The notes under the pieces: generated by a model
The model's input: only the letters and a program-made list of their open reading frames with translations
Database searches by the model: none
Told to the model about the DNA's origin: nothing
Position numbers and translations under genes: made by a program
Assembly (NCBI GenBank): GCA_036417435.1
Contig: CM070899.1
Span: 148,690,237 to 148,754,236 of the forward strand
DNA length: 64,000 nt
Origin: Inia geoffrensis
Lineage: Eukaryota > Chordata > Mammalia > Artiodactyla > Iniidae
Direction of reading: 5' to 3'
Part shown: in pieces, positions 23,721-34,653 of the stretch
Numbering within the stretch: position 1 is the first letter of the stretch
Layout of the letters: the number at the start of each line of letters is the position of its first letter

Positions 23721-24174
23721 AGAATATGAAAAAGTCCTCTGCAAAAAATAAATGGTGTAAATATATTAAACAATATGAAGAAAAGGAAGTAAGAAGAAGG
23801 AAGAAAAGGGCAGTAAGGAGGAATTGGTCTTCATCTGAGGGTATATGATATGGTGAATTCTTTTCCCAAGAGCCCAGAGGAAGATGAATTGCAGAAGTCA
23901 GGTGAAATACATTTATTGTCATCAATGATGGATTTAATTATATAGATTTCATTATATTTGTGTATAATAAGTACAATATAACTATAGCATGATTATCTTG
24001 TTCAGCAGTGTCAGTTCTAACCCAAAGGCTGTCATCACCTTTAGTGTTTAGAGTAGGCAGATTTTACCTATATATAAGTGTTTTGGGAGAAAGGGTAATA
24101 CTGGGCTCTACATGATGTGATTTAGTCTCCTGGACGGCCTGACACTTTACTATGGTTTCCATAAGGATGGATGG
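23721..24174. other. Unassigned AT-rich sequence
   Basis: Nothing recognised. Confidence 0.45.
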
Positions 24175-24246
24175 ATGGATGGATGGATAATGAATGAACG
24201 ATAGAAGGAAGGAAGGGAGGGAGGGAAGAAGGAAGGGAGGAAGAAA
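24175..24246. repeat. (GGAT)n and (GGAA)n simple repeats
   Basis: Four GGAT units, then a degenerate GGAAGGGAGGGA purine tract. GGAA clusters can bind ETS factors, but nothing here shows function. Confidence 0.9.
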
Positions 24247-24334
24247 AAAATAACATTTTCCAGTACGCTAATGGCCCTATTTGCTGAGTGCTTTTAATAG
24301 AAGAAGGGGTTCACGTTTTTAAAAGTACAAGATC

Positions 24335-24515
24335 CTCCGTGTGTATCATCTCCTTTATCCTCATACAAACCTTTATTTTACAAAGACCAAAAGTGACATC
24401 CTGGGATGGTTAAACAACTTGTCCAAAATCACATAAGCTGTTGGCAAGTTGGGATTTGCACGTAGGGCTTAAAATCTGAAAATCTATCCCCGTAATGTGC
24501 TTCTTCATAATTGCC
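24335..24515 (-). mobile_element. MIR remnant, antisense
   Basis: GTGTATCATCTCCTTTATCC, then GGTTAAACAACTTGTCCAAA, ATCACATAAGCTGTTGGCAA and GTTGGGATTTGCACG. Confidence 0.82.
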
Positions 24516-24627
24516 TAAAAATCGGGGGGGAGCAGACTTTTCAAATTCAGTTAGCATTTTTCAAGTTCCCATGGTGCTTGGTGTGAAAACTAGGTGTTAG
24601 GGAAAGCAGAGGAAAAACAACTAAAAA

Positions 24628-24770
24628 TAAGATGACCATATTTCCTAGTTGTCTGGGGCATTCTGTCTGGGACAGTCCCCAAGTCATCATCTTGGCAATA
24701 TTATTAATAATATCCATTTTCAGTCTCAAAATATCTTGGTTTGGACCTTATATAGAAACCACTACTTATG
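24628..24770. mobile_element. Possible ancient DNA-transposon-like repeat
   Basis: GATGACCATATTTCCTAGTT, GTCTGGGACAGTCCCCAAGT and TCTCAAAATATCTTGGTTTG resemble a dispersed mammalian repeat beginning 'atgaccatatgtcccagttt'. Termini are not resolved. Confidence 0.4.
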
Positions 24771-24824
24771 AGCTGGACAGTTTATAATCCAACTAGGGGT
24801 AATAGACCAGATATTCCTAAAAAT

Positions 24825-25062
24825 ATAGATAGATAGATAGATAGATAGAAGATACATACATACATACAAATATAGATATTGTAGAGATATATATGTATTT
24901 TATATCTAATATATATTAGAAATATATTTTTATAAAATTATGTATCATATATAACCATATATAATATATATCATAGGAAGGAAGGTTATATATATAATTT
25001 TATTTCTATAAAATTTTATTTAATTTTATATAATTGTTGTATGTATACAATTTTTTTTTCAG
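24825..25062. repeat. Compound (GATA)n/(CATA)n and AT-rich low-complexity block
   Basis: About six GATA units and three CATA units lead into about 180 bp of almost pure A/T with many TATATA and AATATATATT self-complementary words. Confidence 0.92.
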
Positions 25063-25624
25063 TTGAGTCCTTCTTCTAAGTCACTGATTAGATAGTTAAA
25101 TTTAAATGGGTATGTCTCCTGCAAGAAAAGGGGTTTCTGAAGAATTTGTCAGTTTACACATCCTTTCCAAGCTCACCAAATATCCCCATACCTCCTCACA
25201 CTTTCTCATACAATAGTGACTGACAAGGGAAGAAAATAGTGTGATTTGAGATAGCACCACGACAAGGAAAGCAAAGGATCTGGATTTTTATCTTTTAGCT
25301 TAAAACCCCTCTTTGCCTGTAACTGGATTGCAGCCTTAGCCATAGACCTGGGTGTCTGGAGGATGGCTGTGCACATGCAGGCTTTTCTCCCATGTGCCTT
25401 GACCTCCACCCAGGCTGCCCACCTGGCCTTCCTGGGTCTTCACCTTCTTCCTGACCACCGGAATTAATTCCGCACAAAGCATCACTTACGCTGCCCCATT
25501 TTTCTGTTCAAAAGCCTTTTGTATTTCCTCACTGCTTCTAGCTAAAACCACAGTTTCCCAGCGTGAGCTCTACCATATGCACTCATAGAAGATGAGGATG
25601 AACGGAAGGAGAGCACGGCTTAGG
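25063..25624. other. Unassigned non-coding sequence
   Basis: 25425-25560 faintly recalls an L2 segment (TCAAAAGCCTTTTGTATTTC) but too weakly to call. No gene. Confidence 0.45.
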
Positions 25625-25745
25625 TACTGAGTGACTGTGTGAATTTGCCTAAGGTATTAACACCTCTAGGTCTCAGCTTCCTCAGGTCTAAGTGTGAGGT
25701 TGGAATAAATGGATTCTAAGAAGATTTCCAATACTAACACATTGT
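25625..25745 (+). mobile_element. MIR fragment
   Basis: GACTGTGTGAATTTGCCTAA, GTCTCAGCTTCCTCAGGTCT and GGAATAAATGGATTCTAAGA match the MIR core and 3' half. Confidence 0.7.
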
Positions 25746-26139
25746 TCAGGATGTGCCCTGCTTCTCCTTGGCGTCTCTGATCTAAATAAAAAGTTGTTTT
25801 CTTTCTATCCCATAGAATATTTTTGTAAATCCCTCCCTCCTGTTTTTGCTCAGGCTGATGTCCCTGCTGGGGGGGGATGCCCTTCCCCTTCCTGCCTCCT
25901 GTTCTGTTACCTCCCCTGCTCCAAAATGCACTCAGCACCTAGATCTGTGGTGCCAACCTCATCGGAGGATGTGAACCATTTTTGCCAGTCTCCACTTGAC
26001 TAAAACCCTTGTGTATCCCTGTGTACCCTAGCAGATGCTGAGCTGCCTCAGCCCCTGATTTAGACTGAAGATAGCTCATCCCAAAGCTAGCTCCATTCCA
26101 TGTATCTCTTACTCCATATTTCTTGGCTGATCTTTCCAC
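25746..26139. other. Unassigned non-coding sequence
   Basis: Nothing recognised. It may be the decayed upstream continuation of the sense L2 that follows. Confidence 0.4.
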
Positions 26140-27118
26140 CAAGGTCATCCCATGAGTATATTTCCAGCACCGCCTCTCCCATGAGTGGTGCGCTCCCAAG
26201 TCCAACAGTCTGTTCTACATCTACCTGGGTATCTAAGAGATGCCTCAGACCAACATGCCTCCCCCAACTTTCCCCAAACCCACTCCTCCTTGAGATTCCC
26301 CCAAACTTATAGGTAGGCTCTTACCTACCTCATGCCGCAGATTCCTAAATCCCTCTTTCCCTCACCCTTGGCATCTATCTATTCCACAAGCAAATTCTGT
26401 TGGAGATATTTCGAAAAGATATTGCAAATGTAATCACTTCTCACCATCTCCACTGCTACCACCTGAAGCCAAAACACCAAAATCTCTTGCCTGGACAGTT
26501 GGTTACCCTGTGCCTGTTTTGTTTTGCAACAGTGCAATTTCCACGTAACAGTAACAGGTGATCTTTTAAAAATTTCAGCGCAGTCAACAAAGAGCCCATC
26601 AGCTCTATAAGGTGTGTGCCTGGTTGTTTCTGCCACCTCATGCTTGACCACTAGTCCCCTTGTTCACTCTGCCACCAACAACCTGCCCTTGTTTCTGCTC
26701 CTTAAACGCTGCATGCACATTACTGCCTCAGGGCTTTTGCACTTGCTGTATGTGCTGTTCCTATGGCTACCCCCCTTCTCAGTTATGTGAATGCTTAGCT
26801 GTCTCAGCATTCCTGCCTAAACTGAAAACTCCTTCTTGAAGACCACCTTCCTGATGGCTTAATTTGAAGTGGTCTCAACCCCTTCCTGTATCTCCTGATT
26901 GCATTACCCTGTTTTATTTCCTTCATAAGCTTATTCATATCTGGATTTTTGGTGGTTGTTCTTTATTTTTCCTCTTTTCTCTAATGCAAGTTTTATGAAG
27001 ATAGGGACCTATTCTGTCATATTCATCCCTGTATTTCCAGTGTTTCACAGAGCCCTTGACATCTAGCAGGTGTTTAAATAATTATTGAGTGAATAAATGA
27101 ATGATGAATGAATGACCC
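26140..27118 (+). mobile_element. L2 LINE, ~1 kb 3' part including UTR
   Basis: The longest L2 in the window. In order: TAAGAGATGCCTCAGACCAA, TCACCATCTCCACTGCTACC, TCTTGCCTGGACAGTTGG (the decayed 'rLDYCNSLL' coding region), GCCTCAGGGCTTTTGCACTT, CATTACCCTGTTTTATTTCC, a 3' UTR with AGATAGGGACC and CAGCAGGTGTTTAAATAA, and the terminal TGAATGA repeats. No usable coding frame survives. Confidence 0.92.
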
Positions 27119-27329
27119 ACAGTGGAATCTGTCCAAGCTATAATGAAACTATCAGATCACTTGTTTGTCCACGGAGGCTTGCCTGACCAATGAGCCCAGA
27201 GTCATTTCATCATATCTAAAGTGCCCTAAACAATTTCTCTCTGTGCCCCTTATAAGGTATTCTCTTGGTTATCGAGCTACTGTCTCCTATCTTACCCTCT
27301 TCACTCTGTTTTGGGGATGCTAGGGCTGG

Positions 27330-27925
27330 GACTCTGAAAACAACATTTCTGCTTTGCCAGGGGCCCTCTGCTCAGTTCTGCCAATAGTGGGCCGTAGAGG
27401 GAGACGGGGAGGATGGAGTAGATGGAAGGAACTGCTTTCTTCTGACTTGCTTCCTGTTGCTCTCAACTTCACTCCAGTGATGGTTCTTCACCCTTGCAGA
27501 AGCAGTTGATTCCATTATCAGTACCCCTTCCCTCCCTCATACCCCCTACATATTGCTAGGACTGGCATCCTTGTGCCTTCTCCTTAGAGGTCTGAATCTC
27601 AGCTCTTTGCAGGGCCTTCTCTGAATCCCATAGCACCCCTGTTAGCTGGGCTGCCCTCCCTCCTCAGAGATCTGTGCCCTACTCGGCAAGGCCCCTCCTC
27701 CACACTCCTGGGTTCTAATAGCCTCTTTCTCTTTCTTTAGTTTCCCCAGCCTGGAGGGGTGGGGAGTGGTATTTGCTTCCTGAAGTTAGAATCTCTAACT
27801 TAACTCAGCAGCCACTTTTGCCTTTGTTATTCAATTCCTGTCTCACTAAGTCCCTATATTAAATTCTGAATGCTAAAATAACTGGTGTGTTTTTTTATTT
27901 TCCTAAGTGGATACCAGCTGATAGA
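27330..27925 (+). mobile_element. Unassigned ancient mammalian interspersed repeat
   Basis: The succession of GTAGAGGGAGACGGGGAGGA, CTTCTGACTTGCTTCCTGTT and C/T-rich sequence, ending TTCCTAAGTGGATACCAGCT and GATA, recalls a dispersed mammalian repeat ending in 'gtggacacccagctgata'. I cannot name the family. Confidence 0.45.
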
Positions 27926-29563
27926 GGGCTATCCGATCCATTGCCTTGTACGATTTCAATATTCATTCAGGGCATGTTGGCTCAGAGGGATTAGAATCTT
28001 TTTGTGGGGCAGGAATCCTCCCTCACTTAGCCCCGTACCACCTATGAGCCATGGTGTCCTACACATTGCAAAGGGCCAATGCATGTTTGATAATTGACCC
28101 ATGGTAGTTTCAGAGGTAAATGAGCTCAGCCTTCTGTTTTTAGAAGTAACATTTTTAAACCTTTCTGGAGAGAATATATCTTAATCTTCAAGCCCTCCAG
28201 GATACGAAATTCTTCAAACGTTTATTTTCATTGTAAAATGTGTGCTTGTTAAACCCTGCCAGAATATATTTGCCGTCAAGAAGTACTTCCCACGTAGGCC
28301 CAGCAGTAAGGACTCAGAAAAAGGAGAGATGCTTGGATCTGAGAAAAATGGTGATTTTGAAAATAGATGATGGCACTTGTCCCCCAAATAGGTCCTTGCT
28401 GTTTTCCAAATAACCCAATTATTTGACTGATCTCAAGTTTACTTCTCTCTTTCTCTTCTCCACCCGCTTTCTTTGTGTGTGTGGAGAAAGCCTACTTGTT
28501 CAATACATGTGAAATTTTTCTTATAAATACACCTGACTGAAATCAGCTCTCCCGGCCAAAATTAAAGGGGTATTAAAAAATTTTTAACAAGGCATACTAT
28601 TTGGAAACTGTGTGGCGTGCCATTCCTGCCTTCTTTAGCTCTGAACGGCTAGCGTCCCTCAGGCGGGGCACTCAGACAGCAAGTGGCTTAGCGACACCAG
28701 CAGGCGGGGGTTGGCATGTAGCATCTGGTATGGAAAGTGCCAGGAGCGAGCTCTCTGCAGTGTGGACCCAATGCTGCAGCTCCCCCATAATGTGCATGTG
28801 GTCCAGCCTCAATGACTAGACTGTTTTCTTCCTTCCCCTTGTTAGCACTTAGTCTTATGCTTGATCTAGTAGAGCCACATCCTGAACCACAGCCCTCTTG
28901 ATTATATCCCTGAATGCCTACTAGTTATTATAATCCCCATACTTTGGTACAAGATAGCATCCCCTTCAGCCCCCGTGCACCCTCTCCTCACTACCACCCC
29001 CAGATTGGCCTCCATCCTCCCATATTCAGAGTTTTCTATGGCATGCTGAAGACTGACACATGGGCTCTTGGTTACTTCCTTTTTGCCTGGTGTGTTCCTG
29101 GGGCTCTGTTTCTGATTCTGACCTTCTTGCTTTCCTCTTCCTCTCCTAATGTCTCTGTAAGGTCCAATTGCCAAGCTCGGGCCAGGAAAGTTCCTATAGT
29201 TCACCACACTAATTAGAAAAAAGCTCCCCACTCTCTCTACCATCTCACAGGGAGTGCTGGATTCTCCTAGTGGCCTCAAACAGACTCGCCGCCCTGCAAT
29301 GCACTAGCCGCTTCCTCCAACAAATTTTGGTCTCACAATTTTGTTCTGAATGATTATTTTGTTTTCTAAGATTTTATTTTCTATCAAAGAATTGCCCCAT
29401 ACTTACTTTAAAGTAACAGCACTTATTTCCATATATGATGTATGAAATTGGCTTCTTATTTTATCATTGCATCTTAATAAATAAGAATACAAAAAAGGAT
29501 TCTTCTTTCCTAGGTTGTAGCGTTTTATTACAGGTCTATCATTTTTTTTTGTGGCTGTTTACC
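27926..29563. other. Repeat-poor stretch, possible conserved non-coding DNA
   Basis: 1.6 kb with no recognised transposon. 28120-28800 has mixed composition and some retained CpGs (ACGGCTAGCGTCCCTCAGGC near 28647), unlike the flanking repeat-laden DNA. No exon is evident, and frames at 28601-28819 and 28902-29279 lack domains. Confidence 0.4.
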
Positions 29564-29564
29564 A

Positions 29565-29694
29565 ATAATCACAACAACAATAATAATGTTAACATTTATG
29601 TCATTACATGAAGTGCTGTTACATCTCCACTGCTCTTTACATATTAACTCATATAATTCACACAAAAAAAATATGGAATAGGTTTTATTATTTT
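29565..29694 (-). mobile_element. MIR, left part, split by the full-length L1
   Basis: Antisense MIR 3' half (ACATATTAACTCATATAATT, CACACAAAAAAAATATGGAA, TAGGTTTTATTATTTT). Its continuation resumes at 35488 in register, so this MIR was the target of the L1 insertion. Confidence 0.88.
29681..29694. repeat. Target-site duplication, left copy
   Basis: GGTTTTATTATTTT, identical to 35474-35487. A 14-bp duplication is typical of target-primed reverse transcription. Confidence 0.9.
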
Positions 29695-29892
29695 TTCTTT
29701 TATTTTTTTATACAGCAGGTTCTTATTAGTCATCCATTTTATACAAATCAGTGTATACATGTCAATCCCAATCTCCCAATTCATCACACCAGCACCACCC
29801 TCTGCCGCTTTCCCCCCTTGGTGTCCATATGATTTTTCTCTACTTCTGTGTCTCAATTTCTGCTCTGAAAACTGGTTCATCTGTACCATTTT
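29695..29892 (-). other. L1 short 3' UTR and A-rich tail
   Basis: After the ORF2 end the transcript reads through AGAGGGTGGTGCTGGTGTGA, GATTGGGATTGACATG and CTAATAAGAACCTGCTGTAT, then AAAAAAATAAAAG. It stops about where other copies here (12405-12660) continue with GTATAGCACAGGGAACTCTA, so the last ~170 bp of the long form are missing. An AATAAA motif lies in the tail. Confidence 0.85.
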
Positions 29893-32800
29893 CAAGGTTC
29901 CACATATATGCGTTAATAAACAATATTTGTTTTTCTCCTTCTGACTTATTTCACTCTGTATGACAGTCTCTACATGCATACACATCTTGACAAATGACCC
30001 AATTTTGTTCCTTTTTACGGCTAATATTCCATTGTATATATGTACCACATCTTCTTTAGTCATTCGTCTGTTGATGGGCATTTAGGTTGCTTCCATAACC
30101 TGGCTATTGTAAATAGTGCTGCAATGAACACTGGGGTGCATGTGTCTTTTTGAATTATGGTTTTCTCTGGGTACATGCCCAGTAGAGGGATTGCTGGGTC
30201 ATATGGTAATTCTATTTTTACTTTCTTAAGGAATCTCCATACTGTTCTGCATAGTTGTTGTAACAATTTCCATTCCCACCAACAGTGCAAGAGGGTTCCC
30301 TTTTCTCCACACCCTCTCCAACATTTGTTGTTTGTAGATTTTCTGATGATACCCATTCTAACTGGTGTGAGGTGATACCTCATTGTACTTTTGGTTTGCA
30401 TTTCTCTAAGTGATGTTGAGCTTTTCATGTGCTTCTTGACCATCTGTATATCTTCTTTGGAGAAATGTCTATTTAGGCCTTCTGCACAGTTTTGGATTTG
30501 TTTGTTTGTTTTTTAATATTGAGCTGCATGAGCTGTTTATATATTCTGGAGATTAATCCTTTGTCAGTTGATTCATTTGCAAATATTTTCTCCCATTCTG
30601 AGGGTTGTCTTTTCATCTTGTTTATGGTTTCCTTTGCTGTGCAAAAGCTTTGAAGTTTCATTAGGTCCCATTTGTTAATTTTTGTTTTTATTTCCATTAC
30701 TCTAGGAGGTGGATCAAAAAATACCTTGCTGTGATTTATGAAAAAGAGTGATCTTCCTATGTTTTCCTCGAAGAGTGTTACAGTGCCCAGTCTTACATTT
30801 AGGTCTCTAATCCATTTTGAGTTTATTTTTGTGTATGGTGTTAGGAAGTGCTCTAATTTCATTACTGCACATGTAGATGTCCAGTTTTCCCAGCTCCACT
30901 TATTGAAGAGACTGTCTTTTCTCCATTGTGTGTCCTTGCCTCCTTTGTCATAGATTAGTTGACCATAGGTGTCGGGGTTTATCTCTGGGCTTTCTATCCT
31001 GTCCCATTGATCTATATTTCTGTTTTTCTGCCAGTACCATATTGTCTTGATTATTGTAGCTTTGTAGTTTAGTCTGAAGTCAGGGAATCGGATTCCTCCA
31101 GATCCGTTTTTTCCCCTCAAGATTGCTTTGGCTATTCGGGGTTTTTTGTGTCTCCATACAAATTTTAAGATTTCCTGTTCTAGTTTTATAAAAAATGCCA
31201 TTGGTAATTTGACAGGGATAGCATTGAATCGGTAGATTGCATTGGGTAGTATAGTCATTTTCACAATATTGATTCTTCCAATCCAAGAACATCGTATATC
31301 TCTCCATCTATTGGTATCATCTTTAACTTCTTTCATCAGTGTCTTATAGTTTTCTGCATACAGGTCTTTTGTCTCCCTACATAGGTTTATTCCTAGGTAT
31401 TTTATTCTTTTTGTTGCAATGGTAAATGGGAGTGTTTCCTTAATTTCTCTTTCATATTTATCATCATTAGTGTATAGGAATGCAAGAGATTTCTGTGCAT
31501 TAATTTTGTATCCTGCTACTTTACCAGATTCATTGATTAGCTCTAGTAGTTTTCTGGTGGCATCTTTAGGATTCTCTATGTATAGTATCATGTCAGCTGC
31601 AAACAGTGACAGTTTTACTTCTTGCTTTTCAGTTTCTATTCCTTTTATTTCTTTTTCTTCTCTGACTGCCGTGGCTAGGACTTCCAAAACCATGTTGAAT
31701 AATAGTGGTGAGAGTGGACATCCTTGTCTTGTTCCTGATCTTAGAGGAAATGCTTTCAGTTTTTCACCACTGAGAATGATATTTGCTGTGGGTTTGTCAT
31801 ATATGGCCTTTATTATGTTGAGGTGGGTTCCCTCTATGCCCACTTTCTGGAGAATTTTTATCATAAAGGGGTGTTGAATTTTGTCAAAAGCTTTTTCTGC
31901 ATCTATTGACATGATCATATGGTTTTTATTCTTCCATTTGTTAATATGGTTTATCACACTGACTGATTTGCGTATGTTGAAGAATCCTTGCACCCCTGGG
32001 ATAAATCCCACTTGATCATGGTGTATGATCCTTTTAATGTGTTGTTGGATTCTGTTTGCTAGTATTTTGTTGAGGATATATGCATCTATATTCATCAGTG
32101 ACATTGGTCTATAATTTTCTTTTTTGTACTATCTTTGTCTGGTTTTGGTATCAGGGTGATGGTGGCCTCATAAAATGAGTTTGGGAGTGTTCCTTCCTCC
32201 GCAATTTTTTGGAAGAGTTTGAGAAGGATGGGTGTTAGCTCTTCTCTAAATTTCTGATAGAATTCACCTGTGAAGCCATATGGTCCTGGATTTTTGTTTG
32301 TTGGAAGATTTGTAACCACAGTTTCAATTTCATTACTTGTGATTGGTCTGTTCATATTTTCTATTTCTTCCTGGTTCAGTCTTGGAAGGTTATACCTTTC
32401 TAAGAATTTTTCCGTTTCTTCCAGGTTGTCCATTTTATTGGCATAGAGTTGCCTGTAGTAGTCTCTTAGGATGATTTGTATTTCTGCCGTGTCTGTTGTA
32501 ACTTCTCCTTTTTCATTTCTAATATTATTGTTTTGAGTCCTCTCCCTCTCTTTCTTGATGAGTCTGGCTAACGGTTTATCACTTTTGTTTATCTTCTCTA
32601 AGAGCCAGCTTTTAGTTTTATTGATCTTTGTTATTGTTTTCTTTGTTTCTATTTCATTTATTTCTGCTCTGATCTTGATGATTTCTTTCCTTCTGCTAAC
32701 TTTGGGTATTGTTTGTTCTTCCTTCTCCAGTTTCTTCAGGTGTAATGTTAGATTGTTTATTTGAGATTTTTCTTGTTTCTTGAGGTAAGCTTGTATAGCT

Positions 32801-33694
32801 ATAAACTTCCCTCTTAGAACTGCTTTTGCTGCATCCTATAGGTTTTGGATCATCCTGTTTTCATTGTCATTTGTCTCTAGGTATTTTTAATTTCCTCTTT
32901 GATTTCTTCAGGGATCTCTTGGTTACTTAGTAACGTATTGTTTTGCCTCCATTTTTTGGTGTTTTTTACATTTTTTTCCCTATAATTGATTTCTAATCTC
33001 ATAGCACTGTGGTCAGAAAAGATGCTTGATATGATTTCAGTTTTCTTAAATTTACTGAGGCTTGATTTGTGACCCAAGATATGATCTATCCTGGAGAATG
33101 TTCTCAGCGCACTGAGAAGAAAGTATAATCTGCTGTTTTTGGATGGAATGTCCTATAAATATCAATTATATCTATCTGGTCTATTTTGTCACTTAAAGCT
33201 TGTGTTTCCTTATTAATTTTCTGTTTGGATGATCTGTCCATTGGTGTAAGTGAGGTGTTAAAGTCCCCCACTATTATTGTGTTACTGTCGATTTCTTCTT
33301 TTAGAGCTGTTAGCAGTTGTTTTACGTATTGAGGTGCTCCTGTGTTGGGTGCATATATATTTATAATTGTTATATCTTCTTCTTGGATTGATCCCTTGAT
33401 CATTACGTAGTATCCTTCCTTGTCTCTTGTAACATGCTTTATTTTAAAGTCTATTTTATCTTATATGAGTATTGCTACTCCAGCTTTCTTTTGATTTCCA
33501 TTAGCATGGAATGTCTTTTTCCATCCCTTCACTTTCAGTATTTATGTGTCCCTAGGTCTGAAGTGGGTCTCTTGTAGACAGCATATATATGGGTCTTGTT
33601 TTTGTATCCATTCAGTGAGTATGTGTCTTTTGGTTGGAGCATTTAATCCATTCACGTTTCAGGTAATTATCGATATGTATGTTCCTATGACCAT
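29893..33694 (-). pseudogene. L1 ORF2 (endonuclease / reverse transcriptase), broken
   Basis: The relic of the L1 replicase, which in active elements nicks target DNA and reverse-transcribes L1 RNA in the nucleus. The start is at 33694 (MVIGTYISII, then a stop and NVNGLNAPTKRH). Endonuclease motifs survive in pieces: CLQETHF before a stop, TIIVGDFNTSLT within 33104-33403, and SDHSAMRLE within 32877-33077. The RT finger segment is at 32095-32433, with [13 protein letters not shown] in place of the conserved NPGPDGF. A 2-nt loss near 32105 shifts the frame into the long open segment 30473-32104. The C-terminal Cys-rich motif is in 30060-30443 ([18 protein letters not shown]), where the last Cys of the usual CX3CX7HX4C pattern is Trp. 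The normal TAG stop appears mutated to TTG at 29893-29895. At least six disruptions in all. Certainly non-functional as a replicase. Confidence 0.95.
30473..32104 (-). pseudogene. L1 ORF2 open segment, RT palm to C-terminal region (543 codons)
   Basis: The longest open frame in the window and part of the broken ORF2. Residues 1-20 ([20 protein letters not shown]) continue the RT fingers. Motif A is intact ([16 protein letters not shown], about residues 65-80), as is motif B ([20 protein letters not shown]). Motif C, normally FADD, reads [15 protein letters not shown]: the first catalytic Asp is Ala (codon 31595-31597, residue 170). RT thumb and linker sequence follow (KIRYLGINL-like [18 protein letters not shown]), then the C-terminal part to NKSKTVQKA and a stop. 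The internal ATG at 32104 is not the natural start. Openness over 543 codons suggests modest age or chance. The lost Asp would abolish polymerisation even if it were translated. Confidence 0.95.
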
Positions 33695-33752
33695 TTTCTT
33701 AATTGTTTTGGGTTTGTTTTTGTAGGTCCTTTTCTTCTCTTGTGTTTCCCAC

Positions 33753-34653
33753 TTAGAGAAGTTCCTTTAGCATTTGTTGTAGAGCTGGTTTGGTGGTGCT
33801 GAACCCTCATAGCTTTTGCTTCTCTGTAAAACTTTTGATTTCTCCATCGAATCTGAATGAGATCCTTGCTGGGTAGGGTAATCTTGGTTGTAGGTTCTTC
33901 CCTTTCATCACTTTAAGTGTATCATGCCACTCCCTTCTGGCTTGTAGAGTTTCTGCTGAGAAATCAGCTGTTAACCTTATGGGAGTTCCCTTGTATGTTA
34001 TTTGTCATTTTCCCCTTGCTGCTTCAATAATTTTTCTTTGTCTTTAATTTTTGCCAATTTGATTACTATGTGTCTCAGCGTGTTTCTCCTTGGATTTATA
34101 CTGTATGGGACTCTCTGCACTTCCTGGACATGGGTGGCTATTTGCTTTCCCATCTTAGGGAAGTTTTCGCCTATAATCTCTTCAAGTATTTTCTCTAGTC
34201 CTTTCTCTCTCTCTTCTCCTTTTGGGACCCCTATAACGTGAATGTTGTTGCATTTAATGCTGTGCCAGGGGTCTCTTAGGCTGTCTTCATTTCTTTTCAT
34301 TCTTTTTTCTTTATTCTGTTCTGCAGCAATGAATTCCACCGTTCTGTCTTCCAGGTCACTTATCCGTTCTTCTGACTTAGTTATTCTGCTATTGATTCCT
34401 TCTAGTGTAGTTTTCATTTCAGTTACTGTATTGTTCATCTCTGTTTGTTCTTTAATTCTTCTAGATCTTTGTTAAATATTTCTTGTATCTTCTTGATCTT
34501 TGCCTCCTTTCTTTTTCCAAGTTCCTGGATCATCTTCACTATCATTATTCTGAATTCTCTTTCTGGAAGATTTCCTATCTCCATTTCATTTAGTTGTTTT
34601 TCTGGGGTTTTATCTTGTTTCTTCATCTGGTACATAGCCCTCTGTCTTTCCAT
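33753..34653 (-). pseudogene. L1 ORF1 (RNA-binding chaperone), broken
   Basis: The relic of the L1 ORF1 protein, a trimeric coiled-coil RNA chaperone that packages L1 RNA in the cytoplasm. The start at 34653 gives MERQRAMYQMKKQDKTPEKQ and an N-terminal coiled coil that stops at KNKQR. The normal continuation (EMNNT...) resumes in another frame at 34438, consistent with loss of one 4-nt ACAG repeat unit. The second segment (33998-34438) carries the rest of the coiled coil (ISDLEDRTVEF) and the RRM-like region (IKCNNIHVIGVPKGEEREKG, INPRRNTLRHIVIKLAKI). A further frameshift near 34005-34015 leads to TYKGTPIRL-type sequence, and the C-terminal domain is cut by a TGA after TEKQKL. The stop equivalent to the normal end is at 33753-33755. 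Non-functional. Confidence 0.93.

Noticed and set aside
31419..31877. 152-codon plus-strand frame
   Set aside because: It is the antisense shadow of L1 ORF2.
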